In this document: one piece after another, positions 21,271 through 30,565 of the stretch | Position numbering within the stretch: position 1 is the stretch's first letter | Layout of the letters: each line of letters starts with the position of its first letter | Source of the DNA: Acetomicrobium flavidum | Lineage (GTDB): Bacteria > Synergistota > Synergistia > Synergistales > Acetomicrobiaceae | NCBI RefSeq assembly: GCF_900129645.1 | Contig: NZ_FSQZ01000001.1 | Span: 620,001 to 684,000 of the forward strand | Length of the DNA: 64,000 nt | Direction: 5' to 3' | Made by a program: the position numbers and the translations under genes | The notes under the pieces: model-generated | The model's database searches: none | What the model saw: only the letters and a program-made list of their open reading frames with translations | Told to the model about the DNA's origin: nothing

Positions 21271-22077
21271 CTACATTACCTCCAGAATGGTAACGCTTCT
21301 TAGCTGAGAAAGGTCGGCACTGGGTTTTATATCGTAAGACCTGAAATCATCTTCATTAGATTCCTCCTGGATCCCTTCTACGGTTCCGACGAGCAATCCG
21401 GGGAGAAAGTTATCCATGGCAAAGGCGGAAACCACCTTCATGCCCTGTTGCAGCGGTACATCCTTGGGCATATAAGACAGGACCATTTTCCCCTTGCCAT
21501 TTCCGGAAAGGACACCTATATCCCTGGTTTCCTCCACCACCACGGGCATCCTCAAATCGGGAGAGGTTATTAACTCTACTATGGATGTCCTGTCCTCGGC
21601 CAGAAAGACCCTTCCAACTACATATTTGCCGCTTAAAACGGGCATCCCGCGCTTTACGCCGTCGGCGCCCCCTCTGTCCACGGAAATATACCTCCACCAC
21701 CAGCCCGGATGACGATAGATGATCCTTGCCTTTAAGGTGTTCACCCCTGCCTTAAACGCGATAGGCGTCCCGGGATCGTTTAATTCCTTAAGCGACTGCA
21801 AGTTATTTAACTGCACCCTTAGGGCTATATTTTCCCTTTGAAGGGAGTCTATAGTCTCAAGAAGCGATCTCTTCTCCTCGCTTAACAGAAGCACGCCTCC
21901 CGCTACGTCCTTCAATACAACTGCAGGAAGTTCCAAATACCTCACCGCTCGATAAAAGCCGTCCCTTGCCTTTAAATCGAATTCGGAATTGTATCCGATT
22001 GTGGCCATCAACAACACGGAAAACGCAATAAGAGCGATCCCCAGTTGCCAAAACTCGGAAAACTTCCTGCCTCTCAT
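21271..22077 (-). CDS. mreC: rod shape-determining protein MreC
   Basis: A periplasmic elongasome scaffold that activates PBP2. 268 aa with one N-terminal transmembrane helix (about 13-29), a coiled-coil stretch (about 68-95, ETIDSLQRENIALRVQLNN), and a beta-rich C-terminal domain containing GLLVGTVEGIQEE near the end. This is the usual MreC architecture and length. It starts 41 bases after mreB. Confidence 0.95.
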   Translation of the reverse strand: MRGRKFSEFWQLGIALIAFSVLLMATIGYNSEFDLKARDGFYRAVRYLELPAVVLKDVAGGVLLLSEEKRSLLETIDSLQRENIALRVQLNNLQSLKELNDPGTPIAFKAGVNTLKARIIYRHPGWWWRYISVDRGGADGVKRGMPVLSGKYVVGRVFLAEDRTSIVELITSPDLRMPVVVEETRDIGVLSGNGKGKMVLSYMPKDVPLQQGMKVVSAFAMDNFLPGLLVGTVEGIQEESNEDDFRSYDIKPSADLSQLRSVTILEVM

Positions 22078-22118
22078 CGGAAAGTGATACCTCTTTTTAA
22101 GAAATTAACCATCGCAAT

Positions 22119-23156
22119 CTAAATGGATATCAAGGCCCGCTTCATCTTCTCAAGCTCATCCAATACCTTCCCGATGCCCATCGCGACGACGTAAAGCGGT
22201 TGCTCGGCACACATGACTGGGATATTCAAAGATGCAGACAACCTCTTGGGCAAGCCCTTTAACAACGCTCCCCCTCCTGTCAATATTATCCCTCGCTCGA
22301 CAATATCTCGGACAAGCTCAGGGGAGGTGCGCTCCAATGTATCGCGCACCGTCTCTTCCATTCTCTTAATAAGGGGCTCCAGAGCAACCCTTACATCGGA
22401 GGACGTAATGGTCAAGGTCTTGGGCAACCCGTTGCTTAAATCACGCCCCTTGACCTCTATGGACAGCTCTTCATCCAAAGCGCATACTGATCCCACAGAT
22501 ATCTTTATCTCTTCGGCCATGGCCTCGCCAATGCACATCTTGAAGTTCTGTCGCAACAGCTCAATGATGGCCTCGTCTATATCGTCACCTGCCACTCGCA
22601 AGGATGAGCTTTCCACTATTCCCCCCAAAGACAAAACAGCTACCTCGGTTGTGCCGCCTCCGATGTTTATGATCATGGTCCCCTTGGGTTCATGTATGGG
22701 AAGGCCCGCACCAAGGGCTGCAGCCAGGGGCTCTTCTATGATGTAGGCTTCTCTGGCTCCCCCACCCAGGCAGGCATCTATCACCGCTTTCCTTTCCACC
22801 TCCGTCACACATGCCGGAACGCTTACTACGACCCTCGGACGTGCAAGGATGCGTCTATCGCCATTTATCTTTCTTATGTAATGCTGAAGCATCGCTTCAG
22901 TCACATCGAAGTCGGCGATCACACCATGCTTCAATGGCCTTAAGGTAACTATGCTTTGAGGCGTCTTGCCTATCATTTCCTTGGCTCGCCTTCCGATGGC
23001 TATTATCTCATCTCTAGCGTTCGATGACTTTCGGTAGGCCACCACCGAGGGCTCATCTACCACGATGCCCTTGCCCTTAAGGTATACGACCACATTGGCA
23101 GTCCCAAGATCTATGCCTATATCTTGAGCAAATAATCCCGATAAAAACCTAAACAA
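22119..23156 (-). CDS. mreB: rod shape-determining actin homologue MreB
   Basis: A bacterial actin that forms membrane-bound filaments guiding wall synthesis. 345 aa. Phosphate-1 motif DIGIDLGTANVVVYLKGKG, phosphate-2 MIINIGGGTTEVAVLSLGG, adenosine motif ILTGGGALLKGL. The N-terminal MFRFLSGLFAQ is a plausible amphipathic membrane-binding helix. The start is TTG with GGAGGGGG upstream. The 92 bases before it hold no clear -35/-10 pair; a small CAGTTTAACTG repeat followed by ATTTTT at about 23229-23245 may be a weak terminator of the preceding gene. Confidence 0.97.
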   Translation of the reverse strand: MFRFLSGLFAQDIGIDLGTANVVVYLKGKGIVVDEPSVVAYRKSSNARDEIIAIGRRAKEMIGKTPQSIVTLRPLKHGVIADFDVTEAMLQHYIRKINGDRRILARPRVVVSVPACVTEVERKAVIDACLGGGAREAYIIEEPLAAALGAGLPIHEPKGTMIINIGGGTTEVAVLSLGGIVESSSLRVAGDDIDEAIIELLRQNFKMCIGEAMAEEIKISVGSVCALDEELSIEVKGRDLSNGLPKTLTITSSDVRVALEPLIKRMEETVRDTLERTSPELVRDIVERGIILTGGGALLKGLPKRLSASLNIPVMCAEQPLYVVAMGIGKVLDELEKMKRALISI

Positions 23157-23248
23157 ACGAACAAACCCCCTCCAATTAACGGCAACAAATTTATTGGCTC
23201 AGATAATTTTACATAAGACCTCCCGCAAAAATCCAGTTAAACTGAAAT

Positions 23249-23887
23249 TCACCGTTCTTTCCTTGGCCAAAATGGATTATTTTGACGCTCCCTTCCCAAG
23301 ATCGTCTCAGGTCCGTGCCCAGGCAGGACCCTTAAATCGTCGGGCAAGCCCTCAAGCTTCTTTAGCGAAGCCTCCAAGGCATCAAAATCTCCACCCGGCA
23401 AATCGGTCCTGCCCACGCTTAAAGCGAATAAGGTATCTCCCGAAAAAAGGGCCATTTCTTTGCCATGGATCACGAGGAAGCAAACTGACCCAGGTGTATG
23501 TCCAGGCGTGTGTATGACGCGCACCAAAAGGTCGCCAACCTTTATCTCGTCTCCGTCTGAGAGCAACTTGACCTCATGGTCCACCTTGACGACATCTCCC
23601 GTAAATATAGAAAGGTTTTTTGAGGGGTCAATCAGCATTCCGGCATCGTCTTTATGTATGGCCACGGAACAATTGAAGCGTTCAGCTAAAGCGTTCACCC
23701 CTCCCACATGATCAGCGTGCCCGTGGGTCAGAAGGATCCATTCAAGCTGCAAGGAGTTTCCTTCGATGGCAGCTATTACATCGTCGGGGTCTCCTCCCGG
23801 ATCCACGAAAAAGGCCTTGTGCGATTCATCATATACCAAATATCCGTTTGCAAACAGCGAACCTAAGGGAAATCTATGGATCTTCAT
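23249..23887 (-). CDS. metallo-beta-lactamase-fold hydrolase (glyoxalase II-like)
   Basis: A 212-residue binuclear-metal hydrolase of the MBL superfamily. The metal motif H-x-H-x-D-H is in THGHADHVGG (about 54-63). HTPGHTPGSVCF and FSGDTLF supply the further His and Asp ligands, and VLPGHGPETI the last His. Short single-domain relatives are usually annotated as hydroxyacylglutathione hydrolase-like, but the extra glutathione-binding C-terminal helical domain of true GloB is missing, so the substrate is unknown. It overlaps the dtd stop by four bases (ATGA). Confidence 0.85.
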   Translation of the reverse strand: MKIHRFPLGSLFANGYLVYDESHKAFFVDPGGDPDDVIAAIEGNSLQLEWILLTHGHADHVGGVNALAERFNCSVAIHKDDAGMLIDPSKNLSIFTGDVVKVDHEVKLLSDGDEIKVGDLLVRVIHTPGHTPGSVCFLVIHGKEMALFSGDTLFALSVGRTDLPGGDFDALEASLKKLEGLPDDLRVLPGHGPETILGRERQNNPFWPRKER

Positions 23888-24339
23888 TTATTCAGCACCT
23901 CTTTACTATCTAGTATCAAAGTAACAGGCCCATCGTTGCATAAGCTCAGCTTCATGTGGGTTTGAAATCGCCCCGTCTGCACCTTCAATCCCGTTTTCTT
24001 CAATTCATCCAGAAATTTTTTGAAAAGTTCAAGGGCCAGCTCTGGCGAAGCAGCACCCAAAAAAGAAGGCCTTCTGCCTTTGCTGCAATCACCAAAAAGC
24101 GTGAACTGAGATACAGCCAAGATTGAGCCCTTCACATCGAGCAGGGAGAGGTTTAACTTTTCCTCATCATCGGGAAAGACTCTCAAGTTGGGTATTTTGT
24201 TCGCCATATATTTTACATCCTCAAGGGTGTCATCACGCGATACTCCAACCAAAAGGCAAAGTCCGGGGCCTATCTCGCCGACCACCTCGCCATCAACCTC
24301 AACCTTAGCCCAGAGCACTTTCTGCAGTACAACTCTCAT
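23884..24339 (-). CDS. dtd: D-aminoacyl-tRNA deacylase
   Basis: Hydrolyses D-aminoacyl-tRNAs and Gly-tRNA(Ala), a chirality checkpoint of translation. 151 aa, normal length. The active-site motifs are SQFTLFGDCSKGRRPSF (about 79-95) and the G-P-V-T motif in CNDGPVTLILDS. AGGGGG precedes the ATG. The gene follows rel by four bases; rel-dtd is a widely conserved pair. Confidence 0.96.
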   Translation of the reverse strand: MRVVLQKVLWAKVEVDGEVVGEIGPGLCLLVGVSRDDTLEDVKYMANKIPNLRVFPDDEEKLNLSLLDVKGSILAVSQFTLFGDCSKGRRPSFLGAASPELALELFKKFLDELKKTGLKVQTGRFQTHMKLSLCNDGPVTLILDSKEVLNK

Positions 24340-24343
24340 TTCT

Positions 24344-26632
24344 CTACCCCCTCAGGACCATTAGCACTCCTTCGACAGAATTGATGCGCGCCATAATTTT
24401 GTAAAGCTGCTCCACGTCTTTAACCTGTATCTCCATGTTCATCCGAGCCCTATTCTTATCCACTACATGAGCGCTTATGGAAAGTATATTGCCCTCGGCA
24501 GCATTGATGGCTTGAGTCACATCGGCAAACAGGCCAGCCCGGTCGATTGCTTCCAGTCTCAGCCTTGTAACATAATAGGCCTTCGTCTTAAGCCCCCACG
24601 ATACGGCTACCTTCCGATCCTGAGACGCCCTAAGCAAATTGGGGCAATCAGCCCTATGAACCGTGATCCCCCTTGTCGTTGTAACGTAGCCCACGATCTG
24701 ATCCCCCGGAACGGGGCAGCAGCAATGCGCCAATGAGACCATGACTCCGCCGCTTCCCTCGACCATTATCTCGGAATCGGTCTCCTTCTTAACCTGGACG
24801 ACAGGCTTAGCGGCCCCCTTTGACTTTGTGCGCTCCGCCTCGATGAGCTTTGTAACGGCAACGGAGGGTGAAATGGTCCCCTCGCCTATCGCAACGAACA
24901 AGTCGTCTTTGTTGGACAACCCGAAATCCCTTGCCACTTTGTTCAATGATGGAGACAAGGACTCCACATCGACATCATCATATTCCTCATGTTTTGCCAG
25001 TTCGGCTAACAGTATATCGCGCCCCTTCTCCAAGCGCTCCTTCTTTTCCGTTTGCTCCATCGCCCTGAAGTAGGCCTTGATCTTCGATCTGGCTCGTCCC
25101 GTGCTCACTATGCTGAGCCAGTCTCGCGAAGGATGCCCTTGAGGGGACGTAAGTATCCTTACTATGTCGCCATTTTGTAGCTCGTAACTTAACGGCACAA
25201 TGCGGCCGTTCACCATGGCTCCCACGCATTTGTTGCCGATCTCCGTGTGGATGGAGTAAGCAAAATCCAGAGGCGTTGCTCCCTTTGGCAGGGATATTAC
25301 ATCGCCCTTCGGGGTGAACACGAAGACCTCAGTGGACAACACGTCTGCTTTAAGGTTTTCCAAAAATTCCGACGGTTCCGACGTCTCCAACTGAGTTTCC
25401 AGGACCTGTCTCACCCAAGTCAGCTTAGCGTCAAGATCATCAGGTTTGGTTTGCCCTTCCTTGTATCTCCAGTGAGCTGCTATGCCGTACTCTGCCACCC
25501 AGTGCATGTCCCACGTCCTAATCTGCACCTCGAGGGGCTCACCGCTCGGGCCGACTACGGTCATATGCAGTGACTGGTACATGTTGCTCTTGGGGTTTGC
25601 GATGTAATCGTCGAACTGGCCTGGAATTGGCTTCCATATGGTATGCACTATCCCTAAAGCCTGATAACAGTCCACAACTGTATTGGTAATCACCCTGAGA
25701 GCCAATAGATCGTACATCTGTTCTATAGTCAGGTTCTTTCGCTTCATCTTTTCGTAAATGCTGTAGAAATGCTTTGCCCTGCCCGTTATGAACGCCTTTA
25801 TGCCCGCTTCGTCCAGCTTTTTGGATAAAACATCTATTGCTTCCTTTATTATGGCTTCCCTTTCGGGAAGTTTTTTCCTAACTCTGCGTCTTATCTCGTA
25901 GTACATGTCCGGTTCCAGGACCTTAAAGGCCAAATCCTCAAGCTCACGCTTAAGGTGATAGATGCCCAGCCTGTGCGCCAAAGGAGCATATATCTCAAGC
26001 GTCTCCTTTGCAATGCGAAGCTGCTTGTCCCTCCTTAAAACCTGGATCGTGCGCATATTATGAAGCCGATCGGCCAACTTTATCAACACGACCCTTATGT
26101 CCTTGGCCATGACCAGAAACATCTTTCGCAAATTTTCAGCCTGGTAGTCCTCGACGGTCTTAAAATCGATATTTCCAAGTTTTGTAACGCCATCGACGAG
26201 GATGGCCACGTTTGTGCCAAATTTTTCCTTTATTTCCTCAAAGGAAGTATCGGTATCCTCCAGCACGTCGTGCAGCAAGGCCGCAACAAGCGTCTCTATG
26301 TCGATATCGATGTCTGCAAGGATGCCGGCCACGGAAAGCAAGTGCACCACGTATGGTTCCCCAGTGACCCTTTTCTGATCCCTATGTTTGTTCGCTGCAT
26401 ACACAAAAGCCTCCCCCAAGAGCTTGAGCTCGTCCTTATTTAGGTACTTTGCAGCCTTGCTCCAAAGTTCCTGCCAAGCCAAACTCACGACGGTAGTCCT
26501 GCTATCTTCTGGAATGCGACCCATAAAGCTGTCGCGAAGAATCCTCAAGGCCTTGTCCATTCCCTTGGAGGATGTAAATGAAGGTTCTTTCCATTGGTAG
26601 CCAGATGTAATAGAACTTTCGCTACCTTCCAT
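24344..26632 (-). CDS. rel: bifunctional (p)ppGpp synthetase/hydrolase Rel
   Basis: Makes and degrades the stringent-response alarmone (p)ppGpp. Domains in order: HD hydrolase (about 95-240; HLLSVAGIL, LLHDVLEDT), synthetase (about 265-400; DDYIANPKSNMYQSLHMTV), TGS (about 430-495; PKGATPLDFAYSIHTEIG), a zinc-finger/helical region with the CCCPVPGD cysteines, and a C-terminal ACT domain (about 690-762). The intact HD motif indicates a bifunctional enzyme. ATG at 26632 is preceded by GGGAG; a GTG two codons upstream is possible. Confidence 0.96.
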   Translation of the reverse strand: MEGSESSITSGYQWKEPSFTSSKGMDKALRILRDSFMGRIPEDSRTTVVSLAWQELWSKAAKYLNKDELKLLGEAFVYAANKHRDQKRVTGEPYVVHLLSVAGILADIDIDIETLVAALLHDVLEDTDTSFEEIKEKFGTNVAILVDGVTKLGNIDFKTVEDYQAENLRKMFLVMAKDIRVVLIKLADRLHNMRTIQVLRRDKQLRIAKETLEIYAPLAHRLGIYHLKRELEDLAFKVLEPDMYYEIRRRVRKKLPEREAIIKEAIDVLSKKLDEAGIKAFITGRAKHFYSIYEKMKRKNLTIEQMYDLLALRVITNTVVDCYQALGIVHTIWKPIPGQFDDYIANPKSNMYQSLHMTVVGPSGEPLEVQIRTWDMHWVAEYGIAAHWRYKEGQTKPDDLDAKLTWVRQVLETQLETSEPSEFLENLKADVLSTEVFVFTPKGDVISLPKGATPLDFAYSIHTEIGNKCVGAMVNGRIVPLSYELQNGDIVRILTSPQGHPSRDWLSIVSTGRARSKIKAYFRAMEQTEKKERLEKGRDILLAELAKHEEYDDVDVESLSPSLNKVARDFGLSNKDDLFVAIGEGTISPSVAVTKLIEAERTKSKGAAKPVVQVKKETDSEIMVEGSGGVMVSLAHCCCPVPGDQIVGYVTTTRGITVHRADCPNLLRASQDRKVAVSWGLKTKAYYVTRLRLEAIDRAGLFADVTQAINAAEGNILSISAHVVDKNRARMNMEIQVKDVEQLYKIMARINSVEGVLMVLRG

Positions 26633-26655
26633 TGTCACATTACTCCCTTAATAAA

Positions 26656-28308
26656 CTAGATAACCACCTTTTCAACCTTTACGGAAATTTTCAATTTGCC
26701 GTTAAAGGAATCCATGAAGGGTCGATATAGCCAACCCTTAATTTTATCTTTATATTTAGACATTTCATTAAATCCAAAGATTAATAATTCTCCCCTGGGC
26801 GTCAGAATTCGGTAATTGCCCTCACCCCTCAGGGGCTTTATGACGTCTCCATCCCTATGGCTTACAAAGAAATAGGGCATCTCGTTGTCCTCGCCAAAAG
26901 GCGCCAACTCTCGAAAATCATTCCATAGATTTATATCCCAACTTCCCGGTTCCAACAATATGGCGTTTTCGAGTTGATCTTTCATATCCGTCGTACATAT
27001 CTCCGTCAAGCTTTCCTCCAGCTTGTCCTTAACCCCCGACCATCTATCCACATCTACGCTAAAGCCGGCCGCACCTTTATGGCCGCCCCAGCTTTTGAGG
27101 TAGGGCGAGACAGTTTCCAGGATCCTAACGGCATTAAGGCCGTCAGGGACCCTTAAAGAAGCCCTTATGTCCTTGCCCTGGGGGGCAGCCAAAACTATCG
27201 GTCTATTATACTCATAGCATAAACGGCTTGCCACACTGCTCAAAAGGCCAAGAGGCCAATGAACGGAATCCAAGACGAATCTGCAACGTCCAGTTCGCAA
27301 ACGTAAAGTAGCCTGGTCATAGAGGGCGGCACTCAGTTTCTTTCTCTGGTAATTCAGGGCAACGAGCTTCTGGGCAGCAACCCTACTATAAGTAGAAGCT
27401 TCCAGGGCCTGCAACGCAATCTCCGCAAGCGAAATCCTTCCCGCTGAGTTAAGGCAAGGATTTAGCTTCATCGCAAGTTGGTTCTCGTCTATGGGGCATG
27501 TTATCGACAACTTGTCGAAAAGATATCGCAAACCAGGCCTCTTAGACCTCTCCAGCTTCTTAAGCCCCTCCTTGACCAATGCCCTATTCAATACCCCCAG
27601 AGGCATAGAGTCTCCAATCACCGATAAGACAACGATCTCCAACCTGTCGGCAAGCCAATCCCTGGATATGAGCCCGCTTTGCCATAACCAGCACCAAAGG
27701 ACAGCCGTGGCCGATAGCGATTTAGCCTCCTCATCTCCGCCGAGATGGGGGTTTATTATACACCCGCCGTGTCCGACATTGTCGGCATAATGATGATCGA
27801 AGACGACAACCTTCAAGCCCATGTCTAAGGCTTGCTTTATCTCTACATCATTTTTGGTGCCGCAATCGGTGACGATGAGGAGATCGAACCCCATGCGTGC
27901 TATAGCTTTAATCACATCAGCATTTAAGCCGTATCCGTCCTTTAACCTATGGGGCAAATAATATCGAGCATGCCAGCCCATTGCGCTGGCAAATTCGCTG
28001 GCAAGCAAGGCCGAAGCAACTCCGTCCACGTCATAATCGCCATACAATGCCACCTTGCTCCCCCTTGGGAGGGATTGTAATTGAGATAAGACATCGGAGC
28101 CGCTGTCGCACAACCGTAATTGGGATAACAATGAACCAAGGCTCGGGCGCAACCATGCCCGAGCCTTTTCTATGTCAAGGTGGTTTCCATGCCTCATACA
28201 TAACGCCAGTGCCGTCAACTCATGGCATTGCAACGCCTGTGCCAACGTGTAGTGGAGATCGTCCAAACTCCAAATGCGCAAATTCGAATGATGCTGTAAA
28301 GAAATCAC
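26656..28308 (-). CDS. recJ: single-stranded-DNA-specific exonuclease RecJ
   Basis: A 5'-3' exonuclease on single-stranded DNA for recombination and mismatch repair. 550 aa. The DHH domain motifs are ALYGDYDVDGVASALL, TDCGTKND and VFDHHYADN; the DHHA1 motif is GGHKGAAGFSVD; an OB-like C-terminal domain follows (about 450-550). The GTG start overlaps the preceding stop (GTGA). Upstream of rel, a frequent order in Gram-positive-type genomes. Confidence 0.94.
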   Translation of the reverse strand: MISLQHHSNLRIWSLDDLHYTLAQALQCHELTALALCMRHGNHLDIEKARAWLRPSLGSLLSQLRLCDSGSDVLSQLQSLPRGSKVALYGDYDVDGVASALLASEFASAMGWHARYYLPHRLKDGYGLNADVIKAIARMGFDLLIVTDCGTKNDVEIKQALDMGLKVVVFDHHYADNVGHGGCIINPHLGGDEEAKSLSATAVLWCWLWQSGLISRDWLADRLEIVVLSVIGDSMPLGVLNRALVKEGLKKLERSKRPGLRYLFDKLSITCPIDENQLAMKLNPCLNSAGRISLAEIALQALEASTYSRVAAQKLVALNYQRKKLSAALYDQATLRLRTGRCRFVLDSVHWPLGLLSSVASRLCYEYNRPIVLAAPQGKDIRASLRVPDGLNAVRILETVSPYLKSWGGHKGAAGFSVDVDRWSGVKDKLEESLTEICTTDMKDQLENAILLEPGSWDINLWNDFRELAPFGEDNEMPYFFVSHRDGDVIKPLRGEGNYRILTPRGELLIFGFNEMSKYKDKIKGWLYRPFMDSFNGKLKISVKVEKVVI

Positions 28309-28670
28309 TTCTCAACTTCTACCCCTTCGTTTTCGATGAACTCTGAGCCCATAGGTTCACCCTTTACCGCTGTGGTATTCCTATGCTGTAAAGCCTCAAG
28401 CAAGGAGCGTTTCTCCTCTTCCAAGTCAGCAATACGCTTTTTTAACTCCCTGATATCATTTTTGTGCTTGTTCTTGAACTCCAAATAGGATGCGAAAGAG
28501 ACGATCCACATCATGATCGCTCCAGCTCCAAACACCAATACTTCCCATATGCCCTGATGGAGCGACCATTGCCACATCAGGAATTTCACTATAACTGTAC
28601 CGCTGTTCTGCACCGCATAGAAGGCCGCCAACAACATGCCAAGCGCCAGCGCCACAACATAACTTTTCAT
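28305..28670 (-). CDS. LapA-domain (DUF1049) membrane protein
   Basis: A 121-residue inner-membrane protein with two hydrophobic segments: about 4-22 with the LapA-type AVQNSGTVIVKFLMW just after it, and about 40-62. A cytoplasmic coiled coil (about 66-100, KKRIADLEEEKRSLLEAL) and an acidic tail follow. In proteobacteria LapA works with LapB in lipopolysaccharide control, but no lapB is here. Start ATG at 28670 with AAAGGTGGG upstream. Function unproven. Confidence 0.8.
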   Translation of the reverse strand: MKSYVVALALGMLLAAFYAVQNSGTVIVKFLMWQWSLHQGIWEVLVFGAGAIMMWIVSFASYLEFKNKHKNDIRELKKRIADLEEEKRSLLEALQHRNTTAVKGEPMGSEFIENEGVEVEK

Positions 28671-28701
28671 CGGAGTCCCACCTTTAAGCAAACATATTTA
28701 A

Positions 28702-30162
28702 CTACTTTTCGCCCTTCCCAGCCCTTTGGTTGCAAGATGCGAGGCTTTCCTCCTGCCTCCCGCGTATCTGAGGATTTTCTTCCTTCTCAAGGTTCTTTAG
28801 ATATTTTTTGCGCTCGCTTTCCTCCCAAATCGGATCATATATCTCCTTCATCCTTCTAGCGTACTCGTCCAGGCCTGCCGCAAGCTCGTTCAAGAGCTTA
28901 TCCGCACCAGGATGGGTTGGGTGTGCTCCGTACTTGGTAACCATTTCCCTTAGGACCGCCGGGTGATCGATTATCAGGCAAGGGCGAAGCAAATTATCGT
29001 CCTCGTAAGGTTGCCGTGATCGTATTGCCTCGAAGAAGGGGCTTTTTAATATTTCGACAAGCGTCTTTTCCCTGATGTTGTCTACGGCAAAATGACAAAA
29101 TACGCACGGCTCCACATCTCCGTTGGAAATGATGTGCAAATATCTGAATCCTGCGGCTATGCACCCATCGACATAAGGACCATCGTTCCAAAAATCTCCC
29201 AAAAATATGGGGTACTTCGATCTCCATTCATCCACTTTCTTTTTTAGGTAAGCCCTCTGCTCAGGCGTTGCCATATAGGAAAGGTCGGGATTCAGGCCTG
29301 TAGGTATGTACTGGAAGAACCACCCCACCTTACACCCTTCCTCCAGCATGCGCTCTATGAACTCATCGCTCGATATGTAGGGAGCGCTAGAGCGCGTGTA
29401 CGTAGCACTAAAACCGTATAACACGCCCTTTCGCCTCAACCTCCGATAGGTCTCTATTATTTTATTGTACATCCCCGGGCCCCGCCTGTAGTCCGTTTCC
29501 TCCGGTGTCCCCTCTATGGAAATCATGGGCGCCACGTTGCCCAGTTCGACCAATTTATCTGCCACCTCATCGGTGATGAGAGTACCGTTGGTATAAACCT
29601 GGAAGTAACAATCATCATGTTTGGCCCAAATCTCAAATAAATCCTTTCTGGTGAAGGGCTCGCCTCCGGATATGGTAAAAAAGTACATACCCAACTCCTT
29701 GGCCTGAGTGATGATGTCGTCTATCTCTTCAGCGGTAAGGTCGCTTGAAGTATCGTATGACCCGGCATAACACCCCTTACACCTCAAGTTGCATCTCATG
29801 GTAGGGCTTATTACCATAAAATTAGGGATGCGTACGCCAAGCTCCTTGGACTTTCTGTCTCTAATGCCACGGGAAAGCACCATGAAATTGACGATTAGGT
29901 TTACTATCAATTTCTTGCGACAGTTGGGATGAAGCTCCTGAAAAACCCTTCTAAAGACCCCCACAAAGGGATGATTTACCCTGGCCATATCCGCAAGTTC
30001 TTTGAAGGTCTCGCGCTGATATTTAGCCGGCGCTAAGCGAGATATGGTATCGAAGAGCAATGCAAGCTTTTTATCGTCGCCCTCTTCGACCAGCTTGACG
30101 ACTTGGTTAAGCAGGGCTACGGAAATCATCCCCTTCAGTCGGTCCGTTAAACTCATCACCAT
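28702..30162 (-). CDS. radical SAM/SPASM-type protein of unknown substrate
   Basis: A 486-residue radical SAM protein. A helical N-terminal region (about 1-110) precedes the radical SAM core with C-x3-C-x2-C in TMRCNLRCKGCYAG (about 125-138) and the SAM-binding FFTISGGEPF. A C-terminal SPASM-like cysteine set follows: DGCIAAG, NGDVEPCVFCHF and LLRPCL, probably holding an extra Fe-S cluster. The tail is charged and helical. Related enzymes mature peptides or proteins, but no precursor peptide is evident here. ATG at 30162 has AGGAGG nine bases upstream. Confidence 0.85.
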   Translation of the reverse strand: MVMSLTDRLKGMISVALLNQVVKLVEEGDDKKLALLFDTISRLAPAKYQRETFKELADMARVNHPFVGVFRRVFQELHPNCRKKLIVNLIVNFMVLSRGIRDRKSKELGVRIPNFMVISPTMRCNLRCKGCYAGSYDTSSDLTAEEIDDIITQAKELGMYFFTISGGEPFTRKDLFEIWAKHDDCYFQVYTNGTLITDEVADKLVELGNVAPMISIEGTPEETDYRRGPGMYNKIIETYRRLRRKGVLYGFSATYTRSSAPYISSDEFIERMLEEGCKVGWFFQYIPTGLNPDLSYMATPEQRAYLKKKVDEWRSKYPIFLGDFWNDGPYVDGCIAAGFRYLHIISNGDVEPCVFCHFAVDNIREKTLVEILKSPFFEAIRSRQPYEDDNLLRPCLIIDHPAVLREMVTKYGAHPTHPGADKLLNELAAGLDEYARRMKEIYDPIWEESERKKYLKNLEKEENPQIRGRQEESLASCNQRAGKGEK

Positions 30163-30193
30163 CAAAAAACGCCTCCTTCGATCTGACGCAAAA

Positions 30194-30496
30194 CTAATCC
30201 TTAGAGTTTGCTATCTCCTCCTCTAAAGCTTTCACCCTTGCCTCCAGTGCCTTAAACTGCTCTATCGTTACAAAAGGAAGAAAGGACAAAAATTTTTCAA
30301 CTTCATTTTTAAATCCCCTTACCAAGGCTTCCCGTCTCCTGGCAAGTTCTTCCTCTAACTGGCCTATCAATTTATCCATGGCCCATTGCTCCATGGCTCC
30401 TTGCTGTACAAGCGAGCTCATGTAAGACCTACATAAAGAGACAAGGTCGTCGCTTACGCCGAACCCTCCTAATATCAACTGTATCAAAGAATCCAT
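30194..30496 (-). CDS. small helical/coiled-coil protein (phasin-like)
   Basis: A 100-residue protein, wholly helical in appearance. The first half (SLIQLILGGFGVSDDLVSLC) is hydrophobic, the second (ELARRREALVRGFKNEVEKF, FKALEARVKALEEEIANS) is a typical coiled coil. It resembles PhaF/phasin-like proteins in general build only, and no function can be assigned. It sits 31 bases upstream of the radical SAM/SPASM gene and is likely co-transcribed with it. TTG at 30502 is an alternative start with better ribosome-site spacing. Confidence 0.7.
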   Translation of the reverse strand: MDSLIQLILGGFGVSDDLVSLCRSYMSSLVQQGAMEQWAMDKLIGQLEEELARRREALVRGFKNEVEKFLSFLPFVTIEQFKALEARVKALEEEIANSKD

Positions 30497-30565
30497 GTTC
30501 AAGACGACCCCCCTTCACTTCGTTATTTTAGCTTAACTTCCTCAAAAGATACAAGCCAAAGTAAT

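Noticed and set aside
23157-23248. Promoter of mreB
   Set aside because: A TAAAAT-like -10 exists on the minus strand but no -35 at suitable spacing, so I could not support it.
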